From the NCBI GenBank assembly GCA_035528995.1, contig DATKXO010000214.1:1-5005 (forward strand): a stretch of DNA of 5,005 nt, read 5' to 3'. The DNA is from DATKXO01 sp035528995. Lineage in GTDB: Bacteria; Planctomycetota; Phycisphaerae; UBA1845. Below the pieces are notes generated by a model. The model was given only the letters and a program-made list of their open reading frames with translations, had not been told where the DNA came from and ran no database searches. The translations under genes were made by a program, and so were the position numbers. Positions 1-5,005 of the stretch are shown piece by piece. Numbering within the stretch: position 1 is the first letter of the stretch; every line of letters starts with the position of its first letter.

Positions 1-1054
1 CGGGCGGCATCTCGGCATAGGTGAACGCGAAGACGTCCAGCGGGTCCACCTGGCCGATGGATTCGTAGGCCTCGACGCCGCGCTTCACCTCCTCGAGTAC
101 GTCGGCGTCGATCTCTGCGATCGTCTGATCGTTGAGCACGCCCTTGTCGGTCAGGTACTTCGTGAACCGGGTCAGCGGATCGCGTTTCACCCACCGGTCC
201 ACCTCTTCGGCCGAACGGTACTTGGTCGGGTCGTCGGCGGTGGTGTGGACACCGAGGCGATAGGTGACGGCCTCGATCAGCGTGGGGCCGCCGCCGGACC
301 GGGCCTTGTCGACCGCCTCGCGCCCCGCGACATAGGTGGCCAGGATGTCGTTGCCGTCCACCTGGACGCCGTCGAATCCGTAGGCCAGGGCCTTCTGGGC
401 GAGGGTCTCACTGCGGGTCTGCTTTCTTCGGGGGTGCGAGATGGCCCACTGGTTGTTCTGAATCACGAAGACCACGGGCAGGTCGAACACGGCGGCGAAG
501 TTGAGGGCTTCGTGGAAGTCGCCCTCGGAGGTTCCGCCGTCACCGACGAAGCCGAGGACGACCTTGGGGTGCTTCTTGAGCTTCATGGCCCAGGCGACGC
601 CGGCGGCGTGCAGCAACTGTGTAGCGACCGGCACGGCGATGGGTGTGTCGTTGATGCCCTGGGGGACGACGTTGGCCTCTTCGTACCCGCCCCAGAACAG
701 GAAGACGTTCTGGATCGGCCAGCCGCGCAAGAGGCAGGCCCCGGTCTCGCGAAAGGACTGCACACACCAGTCGTCGCGTTCCAGGGCGAAGGCGGGGCCG
801 ATGTGGGCCGCCTCCTGACCGCGCGTAGGGCCGTAGGTGCCCATTCGCCCCTGGCGCTGGAGGTTGATGGCCCGTTCGTCGACTCGCCGAGTCAGCAACA
901 TGGTGCGGTAGAGGCGCAAGAGGGAATCGTCGTCGAGCTGCGGGTCGAGCGTCTGGTCCGCTTGGCCGTGCTCGTCGAGGACGGACAGATATTCTACTTT
1001 TGGGGCAATAGTTACAGGCTTCCTGGGCACGGGGGCCTGCCTTTCTGTCGCCAT
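1..1054 (-). CDS. pdhA: Pyruvate dehydrogenase E1 component, alpha subunit (3' end cut by window edge)
   Basis: This is the alpha subunit of a heterotetrameric thiamine-diphosphate 2-oxo acid dehydrogenase E1, which decarboxylates pyruvate (or a related 2-oxo acid) and passes the acyl group to lipoyl-E2 in the cytoplasm. I translated 351 residues. The thiamine-diphosphate/Mg motif starts with GDGGTSEGDFHEALNF at 171-186 and ends with the NN pair at 200-201. Other family landmarks are GPTRGQEAAHIG (75-86), SFRETGACLLRG (100-111) and the conserved loop HTTADDPTKYR (270-280). Homologues are usually about 350-370 residues, so only a short C-terminal tail should be missing. The ATG at 1052-1054 is the likeliest start, although its Shine-Dalgarno is poor. 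A GTG nine codons in, preceded by AGGCAGG, is an alternative. E1 beta and E2 genes would be expected beyond the left edge. The family call is firm, but the substrate is less so: acetoin (acoA) or branched-chain (bkdA) paralogues look similar. Confidence 0.93.
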   Translation of the reverse strand, partial: MATERQAPVPRKPVTIAPKVEYLSVLDEHGQADQTLDPQLDDDSLLRLYRTMLLTRRVDERAINLQRQGRMGTYGPTRGQEAAHIGPAFALERDDWCVQSFRETGACLLRGWPIQNVFLFWGGYEEANVVPQGINDTPIAVPVATQLLHAAGVAWAMKLKKHPKVVLGFVGDGGTSEGDFHEALNFAAVFDLPVVFVIQNNQWAISHPRRKQTRSETLAQKALAYGFDGVQVDGNDILATYVAGREAVDKARSGGGPTLIEAVTYRLGVHTTADDPTKYRSAEEVDRWVKRDPLTRFTKYLTDKGVLNDQTIAEIDADVLEEVKRGVEAYESIGQVDPLDVFAFTYAEMPP

Positions 1055-1099
1055 CAACGGGTTTGCGCCCTGCTCGCCGCGCGACGGCGCAGCGGCGGC

Positions 1100-1111
1100 A
1101 TTGTACACAAT
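1100..1111. promoter_or_regulatory. Palindromic operator-like site over the E1 alpha -10 box
   Basis: ATTGTACACAAT is a perfect inverted repeat with 5-base arms (ATTGT / ACAAT) separated by AC. It coincides with the candidate -10 box of the E1 alpha gene. A dimeric repressor bound here would block RNA polymerase. No specific regulator family is recognised, and a 5-bp-arm palindrome can arise by chance, so the operator role is inferred. Confidence 0.35.
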
Positions 1112-1128
1112 CGGTCGGCCGGGAACAG
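1100..1128 (-). promoter_or_regulatory. Candidate promoter for the E1 alpha gene
   Basis: On the minus strand, TACAAT (1100-1105) matches the -10 consensus at five of six positions. It would place the transcript start near 1093, about 40 bases before the ATG at 1054. At 17-base spacing the -35 position (1123-1128) reads CTGTTC, a poor match, so an activator or another sigma factor may be needed. The box is an AT-rich island in very GC-rich surroundings. The call rests on sequence resemblance alone. Confidence 0.4.
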
Positions 1129-1181
1129 GCCTGCCCGACAGTGTGGACCGGACGCTCCGTGATGTCGTTTGTCGGGGTGAC

Positions 1182-1211
1182 TTGACGCGGCGGTTGACCG
1201 GGCGGTCCAAT
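1182..1211 (+). promoter_or_regulatory. Tandem 12-bp repeat and possible promoter for the GYF_2-AIM24 gene
   Basis: Two adjacent 12-base units, TTGACGCGGCGG (1182-1193) and TTGACCGGGCGG (1194-1205), agree at 10 of 12 positions. Each begins with a -35-like TTGAC. Pairing the first with TCCAAT (1206-1211) gives an 18-base spacer and a weak promoter, leaving a leader of roughly 55 bases before the ATG at 1274. The -10 match is only four of six. The rest of 1055-1273 shows no gene. Confidence 0.25.
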
Positions 1212-1260
1212 GCCAACCGCGGCTCATCCTGACAAGTGTGCTCAAACGACGAGCGGAAAC

Positions 1261-1266
1261 GGGAGG
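1261..1266 (+). promoter_or_regulatory. Ribosome binding site of the GYF_2-AIM24 gene
   Basis: GGGAGG lies seven bases upstream of the ATG at 1274, which is ideal Shine-Dalgarno spacing. It decides the start in favour of that ATG over an in-frame GTG at 1238, which has no such site and would put this motif inside the coding region. Confidence 0.8.
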
Positions 1267-1273
1267 TTTGCAC

Positions 1274-2269
1274 ATGGCGGGCGAGGGTGGCTGGTACTGC
1301 GTGATCAACGGTGAAGCCGTCGGCCCGATGGACCGGCAGGAGTTGCTGTTCAGGCTCCCGCAGGCGGGCGGGGCCGACGCACTGATTTACGGGCCGGGCG
1401 TGCCGGACTGGACCAAGGCGCGCCACGTGGCGGCCATCGCGCGGGACCTGGCCGGTGCCGGTGGGCCGCCGCCCACGCCCAAGACGCAGACGGCCGACGA
1501 GATCGACTACGAGATCTTCGGCGACGACATGCAGTTCGTCGAGGTCACGCTGGACCCCAACGAGGTGGTTGTGGCTGAGGCCGGGGCGATGATGTACATG
1601 ACGCCCGGCATCAAGATGGAGACCGTCTTCGGCGACCCGTCCAAGCAGCAGGGGTTCCTCGGGAAACTGCTCGACGCCGGCAAGCGCATGGTCACCGGCG
1701 AGTCGCTGTTCCTGACCACGTTCGGGGCGGTGAGTAGCGAGCGAGAGCGGGTGGCCTTCGCCGCACCGTATCCGGGCAAGATCATCCCGCTGCACCTCGA
1801 CCAGCTCGGTGGGGAGATCATCTGCCAGAAGGACGCGTTTCTCTGCGCGGCGCGGGGAGTGCAGATCGGCATCGCCTTTCAGAAGAAGATTCTCACCGGC
1901 CTGTTCGGCGGCGAAGGTTTCATCCTGCAGCGTTTGACCGGCGACGGGATCAGCTTCGTGCATGCCGGCGGGACGATCCACCGCGTGGAGCTGGCGGCCG
2001 GCCAGACCCTGCGCCTGGACACCGGCTGCCTGGTGGCCCTGCAACCTTCGGTCGACTACGACATCAGGATGACCGGCGGGATCAAGAACTCAGTCTTCGG
2101 CGGCGAGGGTCTGTTCCTGGCAACCCTGACCGGTCCGGGCAGCGTGTGGCTTCAATCGCTTCCGTTTACCCGCTTGGCGGGGCGCATCCTGGCCAACGTC
2201 GGTCCCAAGGGCAAGGGCGAAGGGTCGCTACTCGGAGGCCTGGGCACGATCTTTGAGAGCCGCGACTGA
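1274..2269 (+). CDS. GYF_2 domain - AIM24 (TIGR00266/DUF124) family protein
   Basis: This is a 331-residue protein with two domains. Residues 6-52 match the bacterial GYF_2 pattern: WYCVINGEAVGPM at 7-19, then a conserved aromatic in PDWTKA at 44-49. GYF domains typically bind proline-rich peptides or act as adaptors. After a proline-rich linker (61-72), residues 78-308 form an AIM24/TIGR00266 domain, a beta-rich fold related to the TRAP-like family. Its hallmarks are EAGAMMYMT (102-110), GGEGFILQRLTGDG (212-225) and the similar FGGEGLFLATLTGPG (275-289) followed by VWLQSLPF. No signal peptide or membrane helix is evident, so it is probably cytoplasmic. The biochemical function of bacterial AIM24 proteins is not established, and none is assigned here. 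The gene ends 28 bases from the convergent glycosyltransferase stop. Family assignment is strong, and the N-terminal domain call is good. Confidence 0.9.
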   Translation: MAGEGGWYCVINGEAVGPMDRQELLFRLPQAGGADALIYGPGVPDWTKARHVAAIARDLAGAGGPPPTPKTQTADEIDYEIFGDDMQFVEVTLDPNEVVVAEAGAMMYMTPGIKMETVFGDPSKQQGFLGKLLDAGKRMVTGESLFLTTFGAVSSERERVAFAAPYPGKIIPLHLDQLGGEIICQKDAFLCAARGVQIGIAFQKKILTGLFGGEGFILQRLTGDGISFVHAGGTIHRVELAAGQTLRLDTGCLVALQPSVDYDIRMTGGIKNSVFGGEGLFLATLTGPGSVWLQSLPFTRLAGRILANVGPKGKGEGSLLGGLGTIFESRD

Positions 2270-2289
2270 GGGATGCGGGCATCATCCCT
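2269..2289. terminator. Hairpin between convergent genes, possible bidirectional terminator
   Basis: AGGGATG (2269-2275) and CATCCCT (2283-2289) are perfectly complementary arms of seven bases around the loop CGGGCAT. The hairpin starts on the last base of the AIM24-family stop codon and fills most of the 28-base gap to the glycosyltransferase stop. The position suits a shared terminator, but neither strand has a following T-tract. It is therefore not a canonical intrinsic terminator and may act weakly, protect 3' ends or be incidental. Confidence 0.4.
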
Positions 2290-2297
2290 ATGCAGCT

Positions 2298-4031
2298 TCA
2301 ACGGCGCTCGAGGCGGGTGCGAAACGCGGCTTCGCGCCCGGGATCGGCTACCCAGTCGAAGTAGAAGCGTACAGCCCTGGTGAATTCGGCGCGGACCTGG
2401 TCGTCGGTCAGCTCGTCCAGTTGGGCGATGGTTTCGTCGAGAAGGGTTGGGTAGTCGACGAAGCGGGCTCCGCGGCGCTTTAGTTCGGCCAGCAGGTCGG
2501 GGTCCCAGCGCATCATGCGACCGCGGACGTCGTCGAACGTGATTCCGATCGGCGGCAGGACCTCGTTCCACTCGTGGAACTGAAACGTGAAGTGCACTTT
2601 GCACTGCTCGACCAGATAGGGCACCGGGGCGGGCTTCTCGTGGCCGACTCGGCCGCGGCTTTCCAGTGGGCGGCGGGCGAGCGTGCGGTCGGTCAGTCCG
2701 GTCTCGCACTCGACGGCGTAGGCCACCCTCGAGCGATACACCAGCCGGGCGTCGGTGCCGTAGAAGGCGACTCGGATCGGTAGGCCGTCGAAGTACCGCC
2801 GCAGCACGTCGGCCTTGTTGTCGATCTGCCGGACGAACTCGGGTGTGTAGACGGCCGGCTCGTCGGCGATGCCGTAGCGCGGCTGCCTGCCGTCGAAGGG
2901 CGACGGCGCCAGAAGCAACCCGCTGCACACCAGAACGATCAGGCCGACGCGCCAAGCCGCAGGCCGATCAGGCAACGCCATCAGGCCGAGTTCGAGCAAA
3001 ATCAGCCAGAACGGCGCGACTGGGATTAGCAGCCGGGCGAACATGAAGTCGCCGCCCACGCGCATGACGAACAGCGTGTAGGTGATGGCGATGGCGGCGG
3101 CCAACGCGGCTTCTGGCATCACCGTCGCCTGAGGTTCGGGGCGCCCGTTGGATACGGCCGGTGTTGACCGTCGGGATCGGGCCAGGACCAACACCGTCAG
3201 GGGCAGCGCCGGCAGGAGCGCCCAGTACTTATAGAAGTAGAGGGAAACGTAGCGCCAACCCTGCCCGTACCAGGTCAGGTGGGCCGACTTGGCGTAATAG
3301 GAATTGGGAAAGAAGTCGCCGTAGTACCCGACACGCCAGACGACAAATGGCAGCCAGAGGACGAAGAACCCACCGGCGTAGAGCAGGGCGTTTCGCACAC
3401 GCGGTTTGGACCGCCACAACACGAACCCACCGGCGACGACGGCGGGCAGGAGGCCGTCCGGTCGGGTCAGGGCGGCGAGTCCGAAGATCGCACCGCCCGC
3501 CAGGAGCAACCGTGGACGTGCACCGGCGCGAACGATGATCAGGTAGCCGGTCAGCAGCAGGAAGGTGAAGCATGACGTCTCCAGCCCGCCGGTGGCGTAC
3601 ACGCACCAGTCACCGTGGAGTGCGGCGCCGGCGGCCGCGAGCGGGATGGCGAACCGGCCGGCTCCGACGCGGTCTCGCAGCCGCGCGTGGTTGGTGATCA
3701 GCAGAAGGATAGCCCCTACGTAGCAGACCACGCCCCACAGTTGGGCCCACAGCTCGGCGCTGCATCCGACGGCCAGGCCCGCCGCGATCCACAGGGTCCA
3801 CAGGAAGTTGGTGTATCCCTCGACCCACTCGCCCTGATTGAAGACCAGCCCCAGCCCCTGGACGAGGTTCCGGGCATAGCGGAAGGAGATGAAGGCATCG
3901 TCACAGAGCCAGGTGGCGTCGATCGCCCGCCACAGGCCACATGTGACGGCCCCGGCCGCGACGAGGCCGGCCACCGGGTGACGGACAAAGGTCCGGAACG
4001 CGGATCGCGGAGAGACGCTGTGCGGCTCCAA
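2298..4031 (-). CDS. Integral membrane GT-C glycosyltransferase (AftB / GT39-like)
   Basis: This is a 577-residue polytopic membrane protein, probably transferring a sugar from a polyprenyl-phosphate donor to an envelope glycan, lipid or protein on the outer face of the membrane. After the first hydrophobic segment (about 18-36) comes CDDAFISFRYARNL (43-56), then VFNQGEWVEGYTNFLW (63-78). This Asp-Asp-containing first external loop is the catalytic hallmark of GT-C enzymes and resembles the arabinofuranosyltransferase AftB group. Further motifs are LTRPDGLLP (188-196), FFPNSYYAKS (240-249) and RVGGDFMFARLLIPV (324-338). Ten or more hydrophobic segments extend to about residue 377. They are followed by about 200 soluble residues, likely extracytoplasmic, including GLTDRTLARR (445-454) and GRVGHEKP (460-467). 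The TTG start is supported by AGGAGG five bases upstream and by the absence of any early ATG. Donor and acceptor cannot be read from sequence. Confidence 0.85.
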   Translation of the reverse strand: MEPHSVSPRSAFRTFVRHPVAGLVAAGAVTCGLWRAIDATWLCDDAFISFRYARNLVQGLGLVFNQGEWVEGYTNFLWTLWIAAGLAVGCSAELWAQLWGVVCYVGAILLLITNHARLRDRVGAGRFAIPLAAAGAALHGDWCVYATGGLETSCFTFLLLTGYLIIVRAGARPRLLLAGGAIFGLAALTRPDGLLPAVVAGGFVLWRSKPRVRNALLYAGGFFVLWLPFVVWRVGYYGDFFPNSYYAKSAHLTWYGQGWRYVSLYFYKYWALLPALPLTVLVLARSRRSTPAVSNGRPEPQATVMPEAALAAAIAITYTLFVMRVGGDFMFARLLIPVAPFWLILLELGLMALPDRPAAWRVGLIVLVCSGLLLAPSPFDGRQPRYGIADEPAVYTPEFVRQIDNKADVLRRYFDGLPIRVAFYGTDARLVYRSRVAYAVECETGLTDRTLARRPLESRGRVGHEKPAPVPYLVEQCKVHFTFQFHEWNEVLPPIGITFDDVRGRMMRWDPDLLAELKRRGARFVDYPTLLDETIAQLDELTDDQVRAEFTRAVRFYFDWVADPGREAAFRTRLERR

Positions 4032-4036
4032 GGAGG

Positions 4037-4042
4037 CCTCCT
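4037..4042 (-). promoter_or_regulatory. Ribosome binding site of the glycosyltransferase gene, within a perfect palindrome
   Basis: The minus strand reads AGGAGG five bases before the TTG start codon (4029-4031), a full match to the anti-Shine-Dalgarno. It decides the unusual start. The site is half of the 12-base perfect palindrome AGGAGGCCTCCT at 4031-4042, whose other half reaches the first base of the start codon. Confidence 0.8.
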
Positions 4043-4068
4043 CGAACGCCGTTCATTGAGCGATCGGC

Positions 4069-4097
4069 AGTATAGATATGGTCCGCAGAGGTGTCGA
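4069..4097 (-). promoter_or_regulatory. Sigma-70-type promoter of the glycosyltransferase gene
   Basis: On the minus strand, TCGACA (4092-4097) and TATACT (4069-4074) each match the -35 and -10 consensus at five of six positions. They are separated by exactly 17 bases. The predicted start near 4062 gives a leader of about 30 bases that includes the AGGAGG site. This is the best promoter in the window, although consensus matching cannot prove activity. Confidence 0.55.
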
Positions 4098-4124
4098 GGT
4101 GGTGGGTTCAGACCACGGAGACCG

Positions 4125-4152
4125 TTGCCTCAGTGGCCACAGCCGCTAGACT
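4125..4152 (+). promoter_or_regulatory. Possible promoter of the hydrolase gene
   Basis: TTGCCT (4125-4130) and TAGACT (4147-4152) match the -35 and -10 consensus at four of six positions each, with a 16-base spacer. The implied start, near 4159, is only a few bases before the ATG at 4162. An 8-base palindrome, GTGGCCAC (4133-4140), sits in the spacer. The match is weak, so this is tentative. Confidence 0.25.
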
Positions 4153-4161
4153 CTCAGCCCT

Positions 4162-5005
4162 ATGTTCGGTGCCGTGACAGCGTGTTGGCTGGCCGCACTT
4201 GGCGCAGCGGTCGCAGGCGAAGCCGGAGCGGCGGTCGATGGGCCGTCCATCGAACGGGTCGAGTTGCCGCACGGTTTCTATTGGCAGGCCACGCCGAAGG
4301 AGATGGATCCGCAGACGCGGTATCCGCTGATCGTGTGCCTGCACGGGACGGAGACGCGGGCGTCCGATCTGCTGGAGTTCTGGCTCTCGCTCGAAGCCGA
4401 GCTGCCGCTCATCTTCGTCGCACCACAGGGCAGCAACGCCGGGTGGCGGGACACCGATCTGCCCCTGTTGAGCGAACTGACCGACCGGATCGCGGGCACG
4501 TTGCCTTACGATGCCGAGCGTGTTCTGCTGACGGGGCACTCGGCCGGCGGGGCGATGACGTTCCATCTGCTGTATGTCGAGGGTTTTCCGGCCACGGCGG
4601 CTGCGGTGACGGCGAATTACTTGCCGCCGACGGTGACGGCCGAGATGGTGGCACGGCGGCGCGACGTGCCGCTGTTCTATGCGGTGGGTGAGGCGGACCT
4701 CAATCGGGCCCGGATGCGCCAGGGGCTGTACCTGTTGCGTGGAGCGGGTGCCAGCGTGACCGTTCAGCGTCCGCCGATCGGGCACGTGCTCAGCCGCGAG
4801 ATCGGGCAGGCGGCAATGGATTGGTTCGCCTCGGTCTGCCGCGATACTGTCGAGCGCCGGCTGGACGAAGCTCGGGTGGCGCTGGTCGGGGGGAGCGAGA
4901 GGTATCCCGGCCCGGCGGCAGCGTCTCTGGAGGATCTGCTCGGCCAACGGAGAGCGCACTTTCCCGACCAGATCGCGTCGGCTGAGGAGCTGCTGGCTCG
5001 ACTCC
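4162..5005 (+). CDS. Exported alpha/beta hydrolase, esterase/PHB-depolymerase-like (3' end cut by window edge)
   Basis: The visible 281 residues form a serine hydrolase of the alpha/beta fold. Residues 1-23 are hydrophobic and alanine-rich with possible cleavage after AVA (16-18), suggesting export, although the n-region lacks the usual Lys/Arg. The oxyanion-strand motif VCLHGTE is at 58-64. The nucleophile elbow GHSAGG at 125-130 gives Ser127. Asp179 (VGEAD) and His208 (PIGH) complete a plausible catalytic triad in the correct order and spacing. Such enzymes hydrolyse carboxyl esters, and the substrate is unknown. After the domain ends near 228, a charged helical extension runs to the edge, with no stop seen. 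An in-frame TAG at 4147-4149 limits the start, so the ATG at 4162 is the first option, but no Shine-Dalgarno precedes it. A GTG at 4174 is possible. It diverges from the glycosyltransferase gene, so co-transcription is excluded. Confidence 0.85.
   Translation, partial: MFGAVTACWLAALGAAVAGEAGAAVDGPSIERVELPHGFYWQATPKEMDPQTRYPLIVCLHGTETRASDLLEFWLSLEAELPLIFVAPQGSNAGWRDTDLPLLSELTDRIAGTLPYDAERVLLTGHSAGGAMTFHLLYVEGFPATAAAVTANYLPPTVTAEMVARRRDVPLFYAVGEADLNRARMRQGLYLLRGAGASVTVQRPPIGHVLSREIGQAAMDWFASVCRDTVERRLDEARVALVGGSERYPGPAAASLEDLLGQRRAHFPDQIASAEELLARL

Noticed and set aside
245..1162. Open frame of 305 codons on the plus strand opposite the E1 alpha gene
   Set aside because: It is antisense to a gene with an unmistakable thiamine-diphosphate motif. 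Its product has no recognisable domain, and long antisense frames are expected in GC-rich DNA.
1238..1273. Upstream GTG start for the GYF_2-AIM24 protein
   Set aside because: The ATG at 1274 has GGGAGG at ideal spacing and starts directly before the GYF_2 domain. The GTG has no ribosome binding site.
2152..2955. Minus-strand open frame of 267 codons overlapping the end of the glycosyltransferase
   Set aside because: It is an Arg/Pro-rich translation of a wrong frame within the glycosyltransferase, and it also runs over the end of the AIM24-family gene. It has low-complexity composition and no motifs.
4099..4116. Short inverted repeat GTGGT / ACCAC upstream of the hydrolase
   Set aside because: Five-base arms in GC-rich DNA are common by chance, and the repeat sits upstream of both candidate promoters without clear alignment to either.
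3615..4691. Plus-strand open frame of 358 codons
   Set aside because: It runs antisense through the N-terminal half of the glycosyltransferase, across its promoter, and out of frame through the hydrolase. Both of those genes have clear catalytic motifs in their own frames.
4108..4959. Minus-strand open frame of 283 codons opposite the hydrolase
   Set aside because: It is antisense to a frame carrying GHSAGG and a complete catalytic triad. The product looks like random GC-rich translation.
1..5005. Defence island, mobile element, CRISPR array or biosynthetic cluster
   Set aside because: No repeat arrays, transposase or integrase motifs, terminal repeats or toxin-antitoxin pairs are visible. 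The four genes are ordinary and alternate in strand.

Overview
The window is about 5 kb of GC-rich bacterial chromosome with ordinary housekeeping and envelope genes. No ribosomal, tRNA, phage, transposon or CRISPR features were seen. The gene mix suggests an environmental GC-rich bacterium, possibly of the Planctomycetota (Phycisphaerae-like). It comprises a two-subunit-type pyruvate dehydrogenase E1 alpha, a GYF_2-AIM24 fusion, a large GT-C membrane glycosyltransferase with a DDAFISFRYARNL motif, and an exported esterase. The phylum is an inference from gene flavour only and is not proven by the sequence.

Layout, left to right. (1) Minus strand, 1-1054: E1 alpha subunit of a thiamine-diphosphate 2-oxo acid dehydrogenase, almost complete, cut at its C-terminus by the window edge. 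(2) 1055-1273: divergent promoter region holding a palindrome over the E1 alpha -10 box and a 12-bp tandem repeat. (3) Plus strand, 1274-2269: GYF_2-AIM24 protein with a clear Shine-Dalgarno that fixes its start. (4) 2269-2289: small hairpin in a 28-bp gap between convergent stops. (5) Minus strand, 2298-4031: 577-residue integral membrane glycosyltransferase starting at TTG behind a perfect AGGAGG. (6) 4032-4161: second divergent promoter region, with a near-consensus sigma-70-type promoter for the glycosyltransferase. (7) Plus strand, 4162 to the right edge: secreted alpha/beta hydrolase, incomplete at its C-terminus.

The four genes alternate in strand and share no obvious pathway, so each is probably its own transcription unit, apart from E1 alpha, whose E1 beta and E2 partners would be expected beyond the left edge. 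I found no convincing new multi-gene system. The points worth a second look are regulatory (palindromic operator-like sites, a palindromic ribosome binding site, a possibly leaderless mRNA) and architectural (the GYF_2-AIM24 fusion and the large C-terminal domain of the glycosyltransferase).
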